64,000 bases of DNA from positions 1-64,000 of the forward strand of contig NZ_JAENIL010000028.1 in the NCBI RefSeq assembly GCF_016595505.1. Reading direction: 5' to 3'. The position numbers and the translations under genes were made by a program. The notes below the pieces were generated by a model. It worked only from the letters and a program-made list of their open reading frames with translations, had not been told where the DNA came from and did no database searches. This document shows, in pieces, positions 9,456-17,151 of the stretch; within the stretch, counting starts at the first letter, position 1; every line of letters begins with the position of its first letter. The DNA comes from Pelagicoccus mobilis (GTDB taxonomy: Bacteria; Verrucomicrobiota; Verrucomicrobiia; Opitutales; Opitutaceae).

Positions 9456-9733
9456 TTCCGATCCTAGGAAGAATACGCCAATTCAAAAGAAAAGCGCTCT
9501 AGGCATTCGTATATCCATATTGCTGATACCCTACAAGAGGGGCAATCACCTTACGTTCGACGAATTCCATTCATCAAAAATCAACCTTCAACATGCCCTT
9601 TTCATGAAAGGGCGGAATTGATCAAAATTGGGCACAAAATAATGTGCCCATTTTCACATTACACGTTAAGGATCCACCGCAACATCCGATCTAGCTGCAG
9701 CCGCGGAAATCTCTCCCGGCACAACTTAAAAAG
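9456..9733. other. Intergenic stretch with hairpins between purT and the TonB-domain gene
   Basis: The gap between purT and the next gene is 380 nt. After the REP pair I see no convincing gene. It holds a hairpin GCCCTTT-TCATG-AAAGGGC at 9595-9613 and a second hairpin at 9629-9650. A short open frame at 9409-9621 overlaps the REP pair and shows no domain or coding signal, so I treat it as non-coding. A small RNA is possible but not supported by more than the hairpins. Confidence 0.4.
9629..9654 (+). terminator. Hairpin with T-run, terminator-like
   Basis: TGGGCACA (9629-9636) pairs with TGTGCCCA (9643-9650) over a 6-nt A-rich loop and is followed by TTTT; an A-run precedes it, so it could act on both strands. 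It lies far downstream of purT and 80 nt upstream of the TonB-domain gene. Confidence 0.6.
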
Positions 9734-10276
9734 ATGTCTACCATGGGAACTCAAGCAAGGAGATCCGCACTCGCGGCTATCCTAATATGCCTGACTTCTC
9801 TTTCTCAACTTGCAGCCGAATCCTTCATTCGTAGCGACGGAAGCGTCATCGAAGGCCAAATCGACCATGCGAACGAGAGAGAAGTCACCTTCAAAACCAG
9901 CAGTGGCGAATTCGTCACCGCTTCAATCGCAGATCTAGATGCTAACAGCGTATCAGCCGTCCAATCGTGGAGCGATGCGAATCCGGATCTTAGCGATGTC
10001 TACTCCGTCTGGGATGTTAAGCCAAGCGTCGTACGAAGCCGCACCGCAGTCACGCCACCACAGCTCAGCTCGCCCGGATTCAAAGGAATCGTCAGCCTAC
10101 AAGTCATCCTCGACGAGCAAGGCAAAGTCAGACGTGCCACAGTCTCGAAGTCGACTCACGGCGATCTCGAGAAGCCGGCGATGGAGGCGATCCGCAAATG
10201 GAGTTTCAAGCCCGCTCAAGTCGCAGGCAAGTCCGTCAAATCCCGTATCGCAATCAGCTTCAAGTTCGAAGCCTAA
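9734..10276 (+). CDS. TonB C-terminal domain protein with SHD1-like N-terminal module
   Basis: A 180-residue exported protein. A signal peptide (about 1-27, ending QLAAE) is followed by a roughly 50-residue beta-rich module (SFIRSDGSVIEGQI to SAVQSW) that resembles the SHD1/SLA1-type domain frequent in this phylum. The C-terminal 80 residues are a TonB_C fold: GFKGIVSLQVILDEQGKVR, then EAIRKWSFKPAQVAGK. Unlike true TonB it has no proline-rich linker and no retained N-terminal anchor, so it is more likely a periplasmic TonB-like protein than the energy transducer. The start could be at Met1 or Met4. A terminator follows directly. Confidence 0.75.
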   Translation: MSTMGTQARRSALAAILICLTSLSQLAAESFIRSDGSVIEGQIDHANEREVTFKTSSGEFVTASIADLDANSVSAVQSWSDANPDLSDVYSVWDVKPSVVRSRTAVTPPQLSSPGFKGIVSLQVILDEQGKVRRATVSKSTHGDLEKPAMEAIRKWSFKPAQVAGKSVKSRIAISFKFEA

Positions 10277-10293
10277 ACGTCCGCACACAAAAA

Positions 10294-10325
10294 CTGGAGA
10301 GTCCGCAAGGGCTCTCCAGCTTTTC
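10294..10325 (+). terminator. Rho-independent terminator after the TonB-domain gene
   Basis: CTGGAGAG (10294-10301) pairs with CTCTCCAG (10312-10319), followed by CTTTTC. An A-run precedes the stem, so it may also serve the convergent gene that ends at 10349. Confidence 0.8.
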
Positions 10326-10348
10326 TATATTTAAATTTCGGATACAGC

Positions 10349-10891
10349 TTAAGGCTTACTCCAAGGCGGGACGACACCCGAAGAGCGTGCGTACGCGATC
10401 AGCTGACCGAGATGCTCGTTCGTGTGGTCCGACCACTGAAGCACGATCCACATCTTGTTTACCTCGTTGCCGAAAAAATCGATCTTCTCCTGGAGCTCCT
10501 CCTCAGAAAGGTTGACCATGACTTCGCGGGCAAAGTCATAAGAAGCCTTCAAAGTCGCGATCGCCTCCTCTTTCGTCTCGATGGTCTTCTCCAGCTGGAA
10601 CGGCACAATCCCCTCCGGCAACTCCGCGCCAAGCTTCGACGCTAGGAAATAGTTTCCGGCAGCCACGTGCAAAACAGCATCCTTCACCGAACGGATGCCT
10701 TCTGAGGGACGCCAAGCATAACCTTCTTCAGTGAACTCGTCAGCGAGTTCGAGCAAGCGACCATTGGCAAAGTCTAGTTTTCCGGAGATAGTCTGGAGAA
10801 AGAGGTTCTCCCCCTTTTCATGATGGCCAGCCAGTAAACCTTGGGCAAAAAAGGCGAACACGGCAGTAATCAATGCAATCGATTTTTTCAT
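10349..10891 (-). CDS. DinB-family protein, exported
   Basis: A 180-residue DinB/DUF664-type four-helix bundle. The longest frame begins at 10972, but the Met at 10891 opens a signal peptide (MKKSIALITAVFAFFAQGLL) and is the better start. The fold is seen in SVKDAVLHVAAGNYFLASKL and WSDHTNEHLGQLIAYARSSG, which carry the His residues that bind a divalent metal in this family (AVLHVA, NEHLGQ). DinB-like proteins include thiol-dependent transferases, and the role of exported versions is not known. It stands alone between convergent and co-directional neighbours. Confidence 0.82.
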   Translation of the reverse strand: MKKSIALITAVFAFFAQGLLAGHHEKGENLFLQTISGKLDFANGRLLELADEFTEEGYAWRPSEGIRSVKDAVLHVAAGNYFLASKLGAELPEGIVPFQLEKTIETKEEAIATLKASYDFAREVMVNLSEEELQEKIDFFGNEVNKMWIVLQWSDHTNEHLGQLIAYARSSGVVPPWSKP

Positions 10892-11043
10892 AGGATAGGT
10901 TGGGTTTAGTCGGTACTCACAAATCCAATACATGCCGAAACATCGGCAAAATCGGGCGAGCAGAGGAGTCAACTCACAGCCCCGCCCACTGATTGCACTA
11001 GTTCAATCAATTGGCACCAATCGATGAGAAAAGCCGCAAATTC

Positions 11044-11550
11044 TCAATCGATATCCAGGCTCCAAATCAGCCATCTGTTTTCGCGGAAAACCATCGTAGC
11101 CTCAAATTCGGCCGTCATTCCGTCCACCGTCTGAATCCCGCCCTCGAACTGCAAGCTCGGCCCAAAGCGATCCACTGAAAACTCATAGCCGTACACGTCG
11201 TTGGAAATCGAAACGTAACCTTCGAGCTCATCGCTAAAATCGCGAAACAGGCGCTTCGTATCGTCCCGAGCCCGCTTCTTATTGATCACAAATGAGGACA
11301 GCAAAGGCGCGGCTCGACTGACGTTTTGATCAATCCCCGCCCGCATGTAGAATTCGAGATTGGCCAATGCCGCGAAAAACGCCCGCGACTCAAAGTCAGC
11401 CCTCTCGTCTGCAGCTGAGTCCTGAACGCCCCCCTCGTACGTAATCGCCCCTGCCATAAACTGTTGTCCCTCAAGGTCGGACCGAGCCGAAACGAAGGGG
11501 GAAAGGAGAGCGGACAAAACTGTCGAGAAGAGGAGGATGCGAGAGACCAT
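11044..11550 (-). CDS. Secreted protein of unknown function, paralogue of the gene at 11807
   Basis: A 168-residue exported protein; the start at 11550 is chosen because it opens a signal peptide (MVSRILLFSTVLSALLS), whereas the longest frame adds 16 unrelated residues. The mature part is mixed helix and sheet and ends with a pattern shared with the protein at 11807-12235: YVSISNDVYGYE, then LEFEGGIQT-like and TAEFEATMVFRENRWLI. This pattern is loosely like small alpha+beta (NTF2/DUF4019-like) domains, but I cannot assign a family. The two genes are 256 nt apart on the same strand and look like a tandem duplication. Confidence 0.7.
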   Translation of the reverse strand: MVSRILLFSTVLSALLSPFVSARSDLEGQQFMAGAITYEGGVQDSAADERADFESRAFFAALANLEFYMRAGIDQNVSRAAPLLSSFVINKKRARDDTKRLFRDFSDELEGYVSISNDVYGYEFSVDRFGPSLQFEGGIQTVDGMTAEFEATMVFRENRWLIWSLDID

Positions 11551-11806
11551 GCGCTGAAGGTTTTGAATTAAGCAATACGAGGATTTAGCAGGTCGCATAC
11601 CGGCTCGCGCAAAGATCGGAAATCGATCTTCCTAGGATACTCCGAAACGGTTCAGCGGACCGTCTCCAAGATCTGCTCGGGGCGGTATTGGGTCTCACGA
11701 CAATACTGTTACGAGGGACGCGCGCAGATCCAGAAGCGTTCAAGATTCGCTCCAACGCCGCCCAAATTAACAAGCCTCTTACTTTCTCGGATTGAACAGT
11801 AATCGC

Positions 11807-12235
11807 TCAATCAATCTCAAGATTGACGATCAGCCACTCCTTGTTGCGGTAGACGACCCGAGCCTTGAACTCCGCCGTCACCCCCTTCCGAGTTTCGATC
11901 CCCCCCTCGAGCTCGACGCTCGCCCCACGAAATCCCTTTTGCACCTCATAACCATAAAGGTCGCTCGCCACAGACACGTAAGAGGAAAGCAACTCCTTCT
12001 GCTTCTTGTACAAACGCTGCGTATCGTACTCAGCTCGCCTCTCATTAATCTTGAAAGCCTCCAGAAGCATCGCACCGCGACTCGCGTCCCCATTCGCACC
12101 GGCCTGCATGAAATGGTCCAAGGTATTGATCGCCCCTCCCAGATACTGAGAATCCGCATCGGCAAACGCCCAAGAGCCAGAGACACTTAGCGATACGAAA
12201 AGGACAACAGCTCTAGCGAAGGCGAAAATTCTCAT
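11807..12235 (-). CDS. Secreted protein of unknown function, paralogue of the gene at 11044
   Basis: A 142-residue exported protein with a start at 12235 (the tenth codon of the longest frame), giving a signal peptide that ends near GSWAFA. It shares with the product of 11044-11550 an FxxxAGxxxxxSRGAxLLxxFxIN-like helix region, YVSVASDLYGYE, LEGGIETRKGVTAEF and a closing VVYRNKEWLIVNLEID. It lacks about 20 residues after the signal peptide compared with the paralogue. Function unknown; the conserved Trp-Leu-Ile end may be the last strand of a small alpha+beta fold. Confidence 0.7.
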   Translation of the reverse strand: MRIFAFARAVVLFVSLSVSGSWAFADADSQYLGGAINTLDHFMQAGANGDASRGAMLLEAFKINERRAEYDTQRLYKKQKELLSSYVSVASDLYGYEVQKGFRGASVELEGGIETRKGVTAEFKARVVYRNKEWLIVNLEID

Positions 12236-12390
12236 GGCAATTTTGGGTCGAGGTACGAGCAAGCGAGGCGCCAGGCAGCGGCGAAACGCTAAAAAAGAGT
12301 AAACGACCAGACGGCAAACTGCCTAGGATAAAGACACCTACCCGCCCCGTCCTCGCCATCAGGAAAACTTGCACCCCATCAAAACGCAAA

Positions 12391-12418
12391 GAAGGCGCCC
12401 TCACATGAAGGCGCCTTC
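12391..12418 (-). terminator. Strong hairpin terminator for the NHL-like gene
   Basis: GAAGGCGCC (12391-12399) and GGCGCCTTC (12410-12418) form a perfect 9-bp stem with a 10-nt loop. Read on the minus strand it lies about 26 nt after the stop codon at 12444 and is followed by a T-rich stretch (TTTGCGTTTTG). Confidence 0.75.
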
Positions 12419-12443
12419 GTAGCTACTACCCAATCAGTTCCTC

Positions 12444-13379
12444 CTAGTAGCGATAGCGGCGTTTTCCCTCCTTTTGCGGGGTACCTTTGGCGATCACCCC
12501 TGCCGCTGTGCAAGTCCAGTAAACCGTCCCATCCGCACTCACCGTCACATCGGCCGGTAGCGGGAAGCCGTCTGCCACCACGTGCAGCTCCTTCTCACGC
12601 AGATCATACTCCATCACGCGATTGCTGCCACCCGCGTCACCCGGAACGCCCGGAGTCGGGAGCTCCGTGAAATAAAGTCGCTTGCCCGATGCGTCCAACG
12701 CGATACCCGCCGGCTCTTCCAGCCCACTGAGAAGCAAGCTGATGACACCAGCCCGAGAGCGCTTCAAAATCACGCCAGCAGACTGGCAGGTCCAGTAAGC
12801 AGTCCCGTCGTGACCGATCACGATATCCGTCGGAGCCGGTTCGTTGTCAGAAATAGTCGTGATGTTCATTCCATCAGAAACCGAAACCATGTTCGCGCCA
12901 GGAGTACCTGGAAGCGGTACCTCCGTGAACAAAACATCTCCCCTCGAATCCACGTCGATCCCATTCGGGCTCAGCAAAAAGTCGCCGGACTCGGGATCTG
13001 CCGGCAAGAAAAACTGCTTACCGTTCCGACGATCGTATCTGAGAATTACCCCCGCAGTCTTACAGGTCCAATAGATCTCGCCACGTTTGCTGATCGCCAC
13101 ATTGACAGGATTGGGTTCGCCCTCGCTTATTGTACCCATCTTACCACTACGAACATTCAAATACTTAACCGCGTTCCCCGCGGCGGGCGTCCCAGGTTCA
13201 GGCACTTCGGTGAACACCAACGTATTGCGCCAGTGGCTAGCGATTCCTGTCGGGCTGTTCAACCCGTCCTTAACAATCTCTACCTCGTATTCACGGGCAG
13301 AAAGAGAAATTGTACCCATCAGGGCGAGCGATCCGAGCACGAGGCTGCGAAAAGACAGAGCAGTTACATTGCGTCTCAT
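12444..13379 (-). CDS. Secreted NHL/SMP-30-like beta-propeller repeat protein
   Basis: A 311-residue exported protein (signal peptide about 1-28) made almost entirely of three near-identical repeats with a period of exactly 92 residues: YWTC at 103, 195 and 287, each continuing with AGVI, and FTE at 56, 151 and 237 followed by a PLPGTPG-like turn. Each 92-residue unit holds two propeller-type blades (P..I....G...YWTC and P.GI..D..G..L.FTE), so the whole resembles a six-blade NHL or gluconolactonase propeller. The Cys in each YWTC is invariant. It probably binds or hydrolyses a small molecule or glycan in the periplasm; no catalytic set is obvious. Confidence 0.75.
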   Translation of the reverse strand: MRRNVTALSFRSLVLGSLALMGTISLSAREYEVEIVKDGLNSPTGIASHWRNTLVFTEVPEPGTPAAGNAVKYLNVRSGKMGTISEGEPNPVNVAISKRGEIYWTCKTAGVILRYDRRNGKQFFLPADPESGDFLLSPNGIDVDSRGDVLFTEVPLPGTPGANMVSVSDGMNITTISDNEPAPTDIVIGHDGTAYWTCQSAGVILKRSRAGVISLLLSGLEEPAGIALDASGKRLYFTELPTPGVPGDAGGSNRVMEYDLREKELHVVADGFPLPADVTVSADGTVYWTCTAAGVIAKGTPQKEGKRRYRY

Positions 13380-13602
13380 AATGTGTATAGGGGTTGCGTC
13401 AGATTCGAAACCTCACGAATCTCGACTGTATTTTGGTTTCCTCATACAAGAGCAATCGCCTCGGAGACTTATTCCATTTTTTTGGCAAAAAAAATATCAG
13501 ACCGCTGTTCCAATTAATGGATACACCTTAAACAAAGCGTCTCACGAGAGAAGATACAATCGAAGATTGCACGATCCCCTTCCCTCTGCGCTAACTGCCC
13601 GC

Positions 13603-14598
13603 ATGAACTTCGCCACCATCGACGGGAAACGCATCGAGCACGACTATCCCTATGACCCCAGCTACGGCTACAGCCGAGAGGATCTGCTCGCCATAGCTCC
13701 CCCGGAGGAACCCGACGGCTTCGCAGCATTCTGGCAAGCTCGCTACCAAAGAGCCCTCAGCCAAACCCCCAAGCCCAGACTCAAAAACACCGGCCAGTCG
13801 CTCGGGAAGTGGAATGTCTATAGCCTCGTCTACACTAGCACCGACAACTACACCCTCGCCGGCTGGGCCTTGCTCCCAAGCAACCAGGAGATCCGACGCG
13901 GATTCGTTGTCGGCCACGGCTACGGAGGACGAGAAGCCCCTGATCCTCATCTACCCTTCAATGACGCCGCCCTGCTTTTCCCCTGCTCGCGCGGCATAAG
14001 CCTCAGCAAGCACCCCGACCTCCCCAGCGATCCGGAGCAACATGTAGTGCACGGCATCGAGGACCTCGACCGCTACCTTATCGGCGGCTGCGTAGACGAT
14101 CTCTGGGTCGCCGTGAGCGCCATGCTTGAGCTTTTTCCAGAAACGGCAGGCAACGTTAACCTGCTCGGCATCAGCTTCTCCGGCGGCATCAACATGCTCG
14201 CCGCTCCGTGGGACAACCGTATTCGCCGCGTGCATTCAAACGTCCCTACCTTCGGACAACAAGCATTGCGCATGAAACTTGCTACCGTCGGAAGCGGCCA
14301 CGGTGTGCAAGAATTTGAGCGCCTCCATCCAGGAGTAGCCGAGCGAACACTCTCTTTCTTCGACGCGGCCAACACAGCACGTCATATGAAAATTCCCACC
14401 CACCTCGCCTGCGCCCGCTTCGATCCCGCCGTGGCGCCACCCGGGCAATTCGCCATCTACAACGCCCTGCCCGAAAACCTCCGCCAACTCTTCACCTTGA
14501 CCGCCGGCCATCACGACTACCCGGACCAACTCAAAGAAGACACGCTCCTGTTGCGCGAACTTTGCACCTTTTTCGAACCCTCAGGCGCCGCTTCGTGA
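13603..14598 (+). CDS. Acetyl-xylan esterase / CE7-like alpha/beta hydrolase
   Basis: A 331-residue protein of the AXE1/cephalosporin-C deacetylase (CE7) family. The open frame extends upstream to 13087, but that part is antisense to the propeller gene; the ATG at 13603 gives MNFATIDGKR and the typical opening PDGFAAFWQARY. Family motifs are RGFVVGHGYGGRE, the nucleophile elbow GISFSGG, an Asp in ARFDPAV and the catalytic His in AGHHDYP. There is no signal peptide, so it works in the cytoplasm on imported acetylated oligosaccharides or related esters. The next hydrolase gene starts 15 nt after its stop. Confidence 0.85.
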   Translation: MNFATIDGKRIEHDYPYDPSYGYSREDLLAIAPPEEPDGFAAFWQARYQRALSQTPKPRLKNTGQSLGKWNVYSLVYTSTDNYTLAGWALLPSNQEIRRGFVVGHGYGGREAPDPHLPFNDAALLFPCSRGISLSKHPDLPSDPEQHVVHGIEDLDRYLIGGCVDDLWVAVSAMLELFPETAGNVNLLGISFSGGINMLAAPWDNRIRRVHSNVPTFGQQALRMKLATVGSGHGVQEFERLHPGVAERTLSFFDAANTARHMKIPTHLACARFDPAVAPPGQFAIYNALPENLRQLFTLTAGHHDYPDQLKEDTLLLRELCTFFEPSGAAS

Positions 14599-14612
14599 TA
14601 TCCTCAAACCCC

Positions 14613-15377
14613 ATGAACCGAGAATACCACAAATGGTGGAGCCCCCGCCTCGAGCGACAAATGGAACTGCTCGTATTCGGACACTCCGGCACACGCGTAT
14701 TGGTTTTTCCAACACGAGGAGGACGCTTCTTCGAATACGAAAACCTCGGCCTCGTCGAGCAATCGCGCGAACGCATCGAGGCGGGAGAGCTGCAGCTCTA
14801 CTGCGTCGATAGCGTCGACGCCGAAAGCTTCTACTGCTGGTGGGCCCATCCCCATGGCCGCATGCAAAGACACATTCGCTACGAAAACTACATCCTCGAT
14901 GAAGTCTTCCCGCTCATGGAACTCAAAAACCCCGGCCAGCCCACCATCTCCCACGGCTGCAGCCTCGGCGCCTTCCACGCCGCAAACATCGCCTTCCGCC
15001 ACCCGCAGCGCTTCCAAAAACTCGTCGCCTTCTCCGGACGCTACGACCTCACCCTCCAAGTCGACGACTTCCGCAACCTATTCGACGGCTACTACTGCGA
15101 GGACGTTTTCTACAACACCCCCACCCACTTCCTTCCCGGCCTAGACTGCGACGACCGCATCGACGCCCTGCGCAAAATGGATATCACCCTCGTGATCGGC
15201 GACCAGGACCCCTTCCGGGAAAACAACGAGCACCTCAGCCAAATCCTCTGGGACAAAGGCATTTGGCACGGACTGCGCTACTGGAACGGACGCGCCCATC
15301 GCGGCCGCTACTGGCGAGAAATGGCCCCCCAGTTTTTGACTCCCTGCTCTCCCCTGCCTCTAGATCGCTCAGCCTGA
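14613..15377 (+). CDS. Esterase-like alpha/beta hydrolase (putative esterase, EstD/YbbA-type)
   Basis: A 254-residue protein starting at MNREYHKWW (14613); the longest frame starts at 14562 inside the previous gene. It has the putative-esterase fold: LVFPTRGGRFFEYE near the N-terminus, the nucleophile motif SHGCSLGAFHA with Ser in GCSLG, VIGDQDPF for the acid region and RAHRGRYW near the end where the base would be. It has no signal peptide. It is the second hydrolase of a tight pair with the CE7-like gene. The HGCSLGA elbow and overall size match a family of unstudied cytoplasmic esterases. Confidence 0.75.
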   Translation: MNREYHKWWSPRLERQMELLVFGHSGTRVLVFPTRGGRFFEYENLGLVEQSRERIEAGELQLYCVDSVDAESFYCWWAHPHGRMQRHIRYENYILDEVFPLMELKNPGQPTISHGCSLGAFHAANIAFRHPQRFQKLVAFSGRYDLTLQVDDFRNLFDGYYCEDVFYNTPTHFLPGLDCDDRIDALRKMDITLVIGDQDPFRENNEHLSQILWDKGIWHGLRYWNGRAHRGRYWREMAPQFLTPCSPLPLDRSA

Positions 15378-15478
15378 CCTCTACGCGCCCAAGCGCTAGT
15401 GGCTATTCGCTAGGCTAATAATTACCTTTTGGTATTTTATTCACTGTATTAGACGGCCAAGCCCCACATGGTTGCGGC

Positions 15479-16933
15479 ATGGTTAAAGATCTGACCTCAA
15501 GCCCGCTGCCAGCGCTCATCCAAGGCGGCATGGGCATCGCAATTTCCAGCTGGCGCCTCGCCCGAGCCGTCGCCAAACGCGGCCAGCTCGGCGTCGTCTC
15601 CGGCACCGCCATCGACCGCGTCGTAGCCTGCCGCCTGCAAGAAGGCGACAAAGACGGAACCATCAGACAAGCAGCCGAACACTTTCCCGACAAAAACCTG
15701 GCCGCCCGCGTCCTCGAACGCTGGTTCAAGCCCGACGGACTCGCACGCCCCGGAGCCTACAAGCCCGTCCCCATGTTCAGCGTCAGTCCGCCCAAAGCGC
15801 TTCTCGAGCTGGCCACCTTCGCCTCCTTCTGCGAAGTCTGGCTCGCCAAGCACAAGGCGTCCGGCCCCGTCGGCATCAACTTGCTCGAGAAAATCCAGGC
15901 CCCCACCTTGCCCATCCTCTACGGAGCGCTACTCGCCGGCGTGGACGCCGTCCTCATGGGAGCCGGCATCCCGCGCGACATCCCCAATCTGATGGATCAA
16001 CTCTGCCGTCACGAGACCTGCGCCCTCAAGCTCAACGTCGAAAACGGCGACGACGTGCAAATCCCTTACGATCCCTCCCTCGTCGACACCGACTGCCTCG
16101 AGCTCGAACGACCTAAGTTCCTCGCCATCGTCAGCTCCCACGTGCTCGCCATGTCGCTGGCTCGCTCTGGCGGCGTCGACGGCTTTATCGTCGAAGGCCC
16201 AATCGCCGGCGGACACAATGCCGGACCTCGCGGCTGGAAGGTTGAAAGTGGAGAGGACCCCGTCTACGGTCCGAAGGACGAAGTAAATCTCGAACGCATC
16301 CGCTCCCTCGGGCTTCCCTTCTGGCTCGCCGGCGGAAAAGACGCCCCCACCTCCATCGACGAAGCCAAAGAACTCGGAGCCGAAGGCATCCAAGTCGGCA
16401 CCGCCTTCGCATTCTGTTCCGACTCCGGAATGGAAAAATCCGTTCGCCGCCGAGCGATCGCATACGCGTTGGCGGAAGATGTCGAAACACGCACCGAAGG
16501 TCGCGGCTCCCCAACCGGATACCCCTTTAAAACTCTCAACCTCAGCGGAACCGAGGGCGGACGCCACCCATCGGAACGCGAGCGCCAAGCCTGCAACCAA
16601 GGCTACTTGAGAACCGCTTACCAAAAGGAGGACGGATCCATCGGCTGGCGCTGCGCCGCAGAGCCGGAAGCAGACTATACCCGAAAAGGCGGAGCCTCCG
16701 AGGACTGCGTCGGTCGACGCTGCCTCTGTAATGGATTATTGGCGACAGCTGGACATCCGTACGCCATGAAAACCGGTGGCCTCGAGTACCCGCTCATCAC
16801 CTCGGGGATCATGCGAGATCTGCCACGCTTCCTACGCGGCAAGTCGGACTACAGCGCCGACGACGTCATGGACGAGCTAGGCATCTTCGCAGACCTCCCA
16901 GGCGATCGCAGCCAGACTCTAGCGACCGCCTAA
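15479..16933 (+). CDS. Nitronate monooxygenase / 2-nitropropane dioxygenase family flavoprotein
   Basis: A 484-residue TIM-barrel flavoprotein. It opens with ALIQGGMGIAISSWRLARAV, the FMN-contacting start of nitronate monooxygenases, and has FIVEGPIAGGHNAGPRG (catalytic His region) and AGGKDAPTSIDEAKELGAEGIQVGTAF, the phosphate-binding end. The C-terminal 110 residues with several Cys (EDCVGRRCLCNG) are longer than in short NMOs and match the long subfamily. The reaction, oxidation of alkyl nitronates such as propionate-3-nitronate, is known for the family; the substrate here is not certain. A strong GC-rich hairpin follows the stop. Confidence 0.85.
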   Translation: MVKDLTSSPLPALIQGGMGIAISSWRLARAVAKRGQLGVVSGTAIDRVVACRLQEGDKDGTIRQAAEHFPDKNLAARVLERWFKPDGLARPGAYKPVPMFSVSPPKALLELATFASFCEVWLAKHKASGPVGINLLEKIQAPTLPILYGALLAGVDAVLMGAGIPRDIPNLMDQLCRHETCALKLNVENGDDVQIPYDPSLVDTDCLELERPKFLAIVSSHVLAMSLARSGGVDGFIVEGPIAGGHNAGPRGWKVESGEDPVYGPKDEVNLERIRSLGLPFWLAGGKDAPTSIDEAKELGAEGIQVGTAFAFCSDSGMEKSVRRRAIAYALAEDVETRTEGRGSPTGYPFKTLNLSGTEGGRHPSERERQACNQGYLRTAYQKEDGSIGWRCAAEPEADYTRKGGASEDCVGRRCLCNGLLATAGHPYAMKTGGLEYPLITSGIMRDLPRFLRGKSDYSADDVMDELGIFADLPGDRSQTLATA

Positions 16934-16963
16934 GCCGGCCAGACTCAACCCACCTCAAAACGA

Positions 16964-16996
16964 CCCGCGGCCCCCATCTCCGCCGCGGGCTTCATT
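16964..16996 (+). terminator. GC-rich hairpin, terminator-like, after the flavoprotein gene
   Basis: CCCGCGGC (16964-16971) pairs with GCCGCGGG (16982-16989) over a 10-nt loop, followed by CTTCATT. It starts 31 nt after the stop codon. The T-tract is weak. Confidence 0.65.
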
Positions 16997-17022
16997 GCGT
17001 CCCCATCTCGACGCCATCCACA

Positions 17023-17046
17023 CCCTCACCTCGAAGATGGTGAGGG
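17023..17046. other. Perfect 8-bp hairpin of unknown role
   Basis: CCCTCACC (17023-17030) and GGTGAGGG (17039-17046) are perfect complements with an 8-nt loop. It lies between the flavoprotein terminator and the LacI-type palindrome; there is no T-tract. It lacks the GGTAG head and is not counted among the REP-like elements. Confidence 0.5.
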
Positions 17047-17095
17047 TTCGCTCATCAGTGAGAGCAGGACTTGCATAGACTTCGTTCCTGACTAA

Positions 17096-17109
17096 CGTAA
17101 ACGTTTACG
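17096..17109. promoter_or_regulatory. LacI-family-type operator palindrome
   Basis: CGTAAACGTTTACG is a perfect 14-bp palindrome with the central CG and AAACGTTT core typical of LacI/GalR/PurR-family operators. It lies 43 nt upstream of the start of the FG-GAP operon, where a repressor would block transcription. No LacI-family gene is present in the window, so any regulator acts from elsewhere. Confidence 0.6.
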
Positions 17110-17151
17110 CAAAAACGGGCCCTACCCCGCCCCCAAAAAAACGACCCAACC

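Noticed and set aside
9409-9621. 70-residue open frame after purT
   Set aside because: It runs through the REP pair and a hairpin and has no coding signal.
12582-13517. 311-residue plus-strand frame opposite the propeller gene
   Set aside because: Antisense shadow; the exact 92-residue repeats are in the minus-strand frame.
17130-17145. CCTACCCCG near 17130 as another REP copy
   Set aside because: There is no hairpin beside it.
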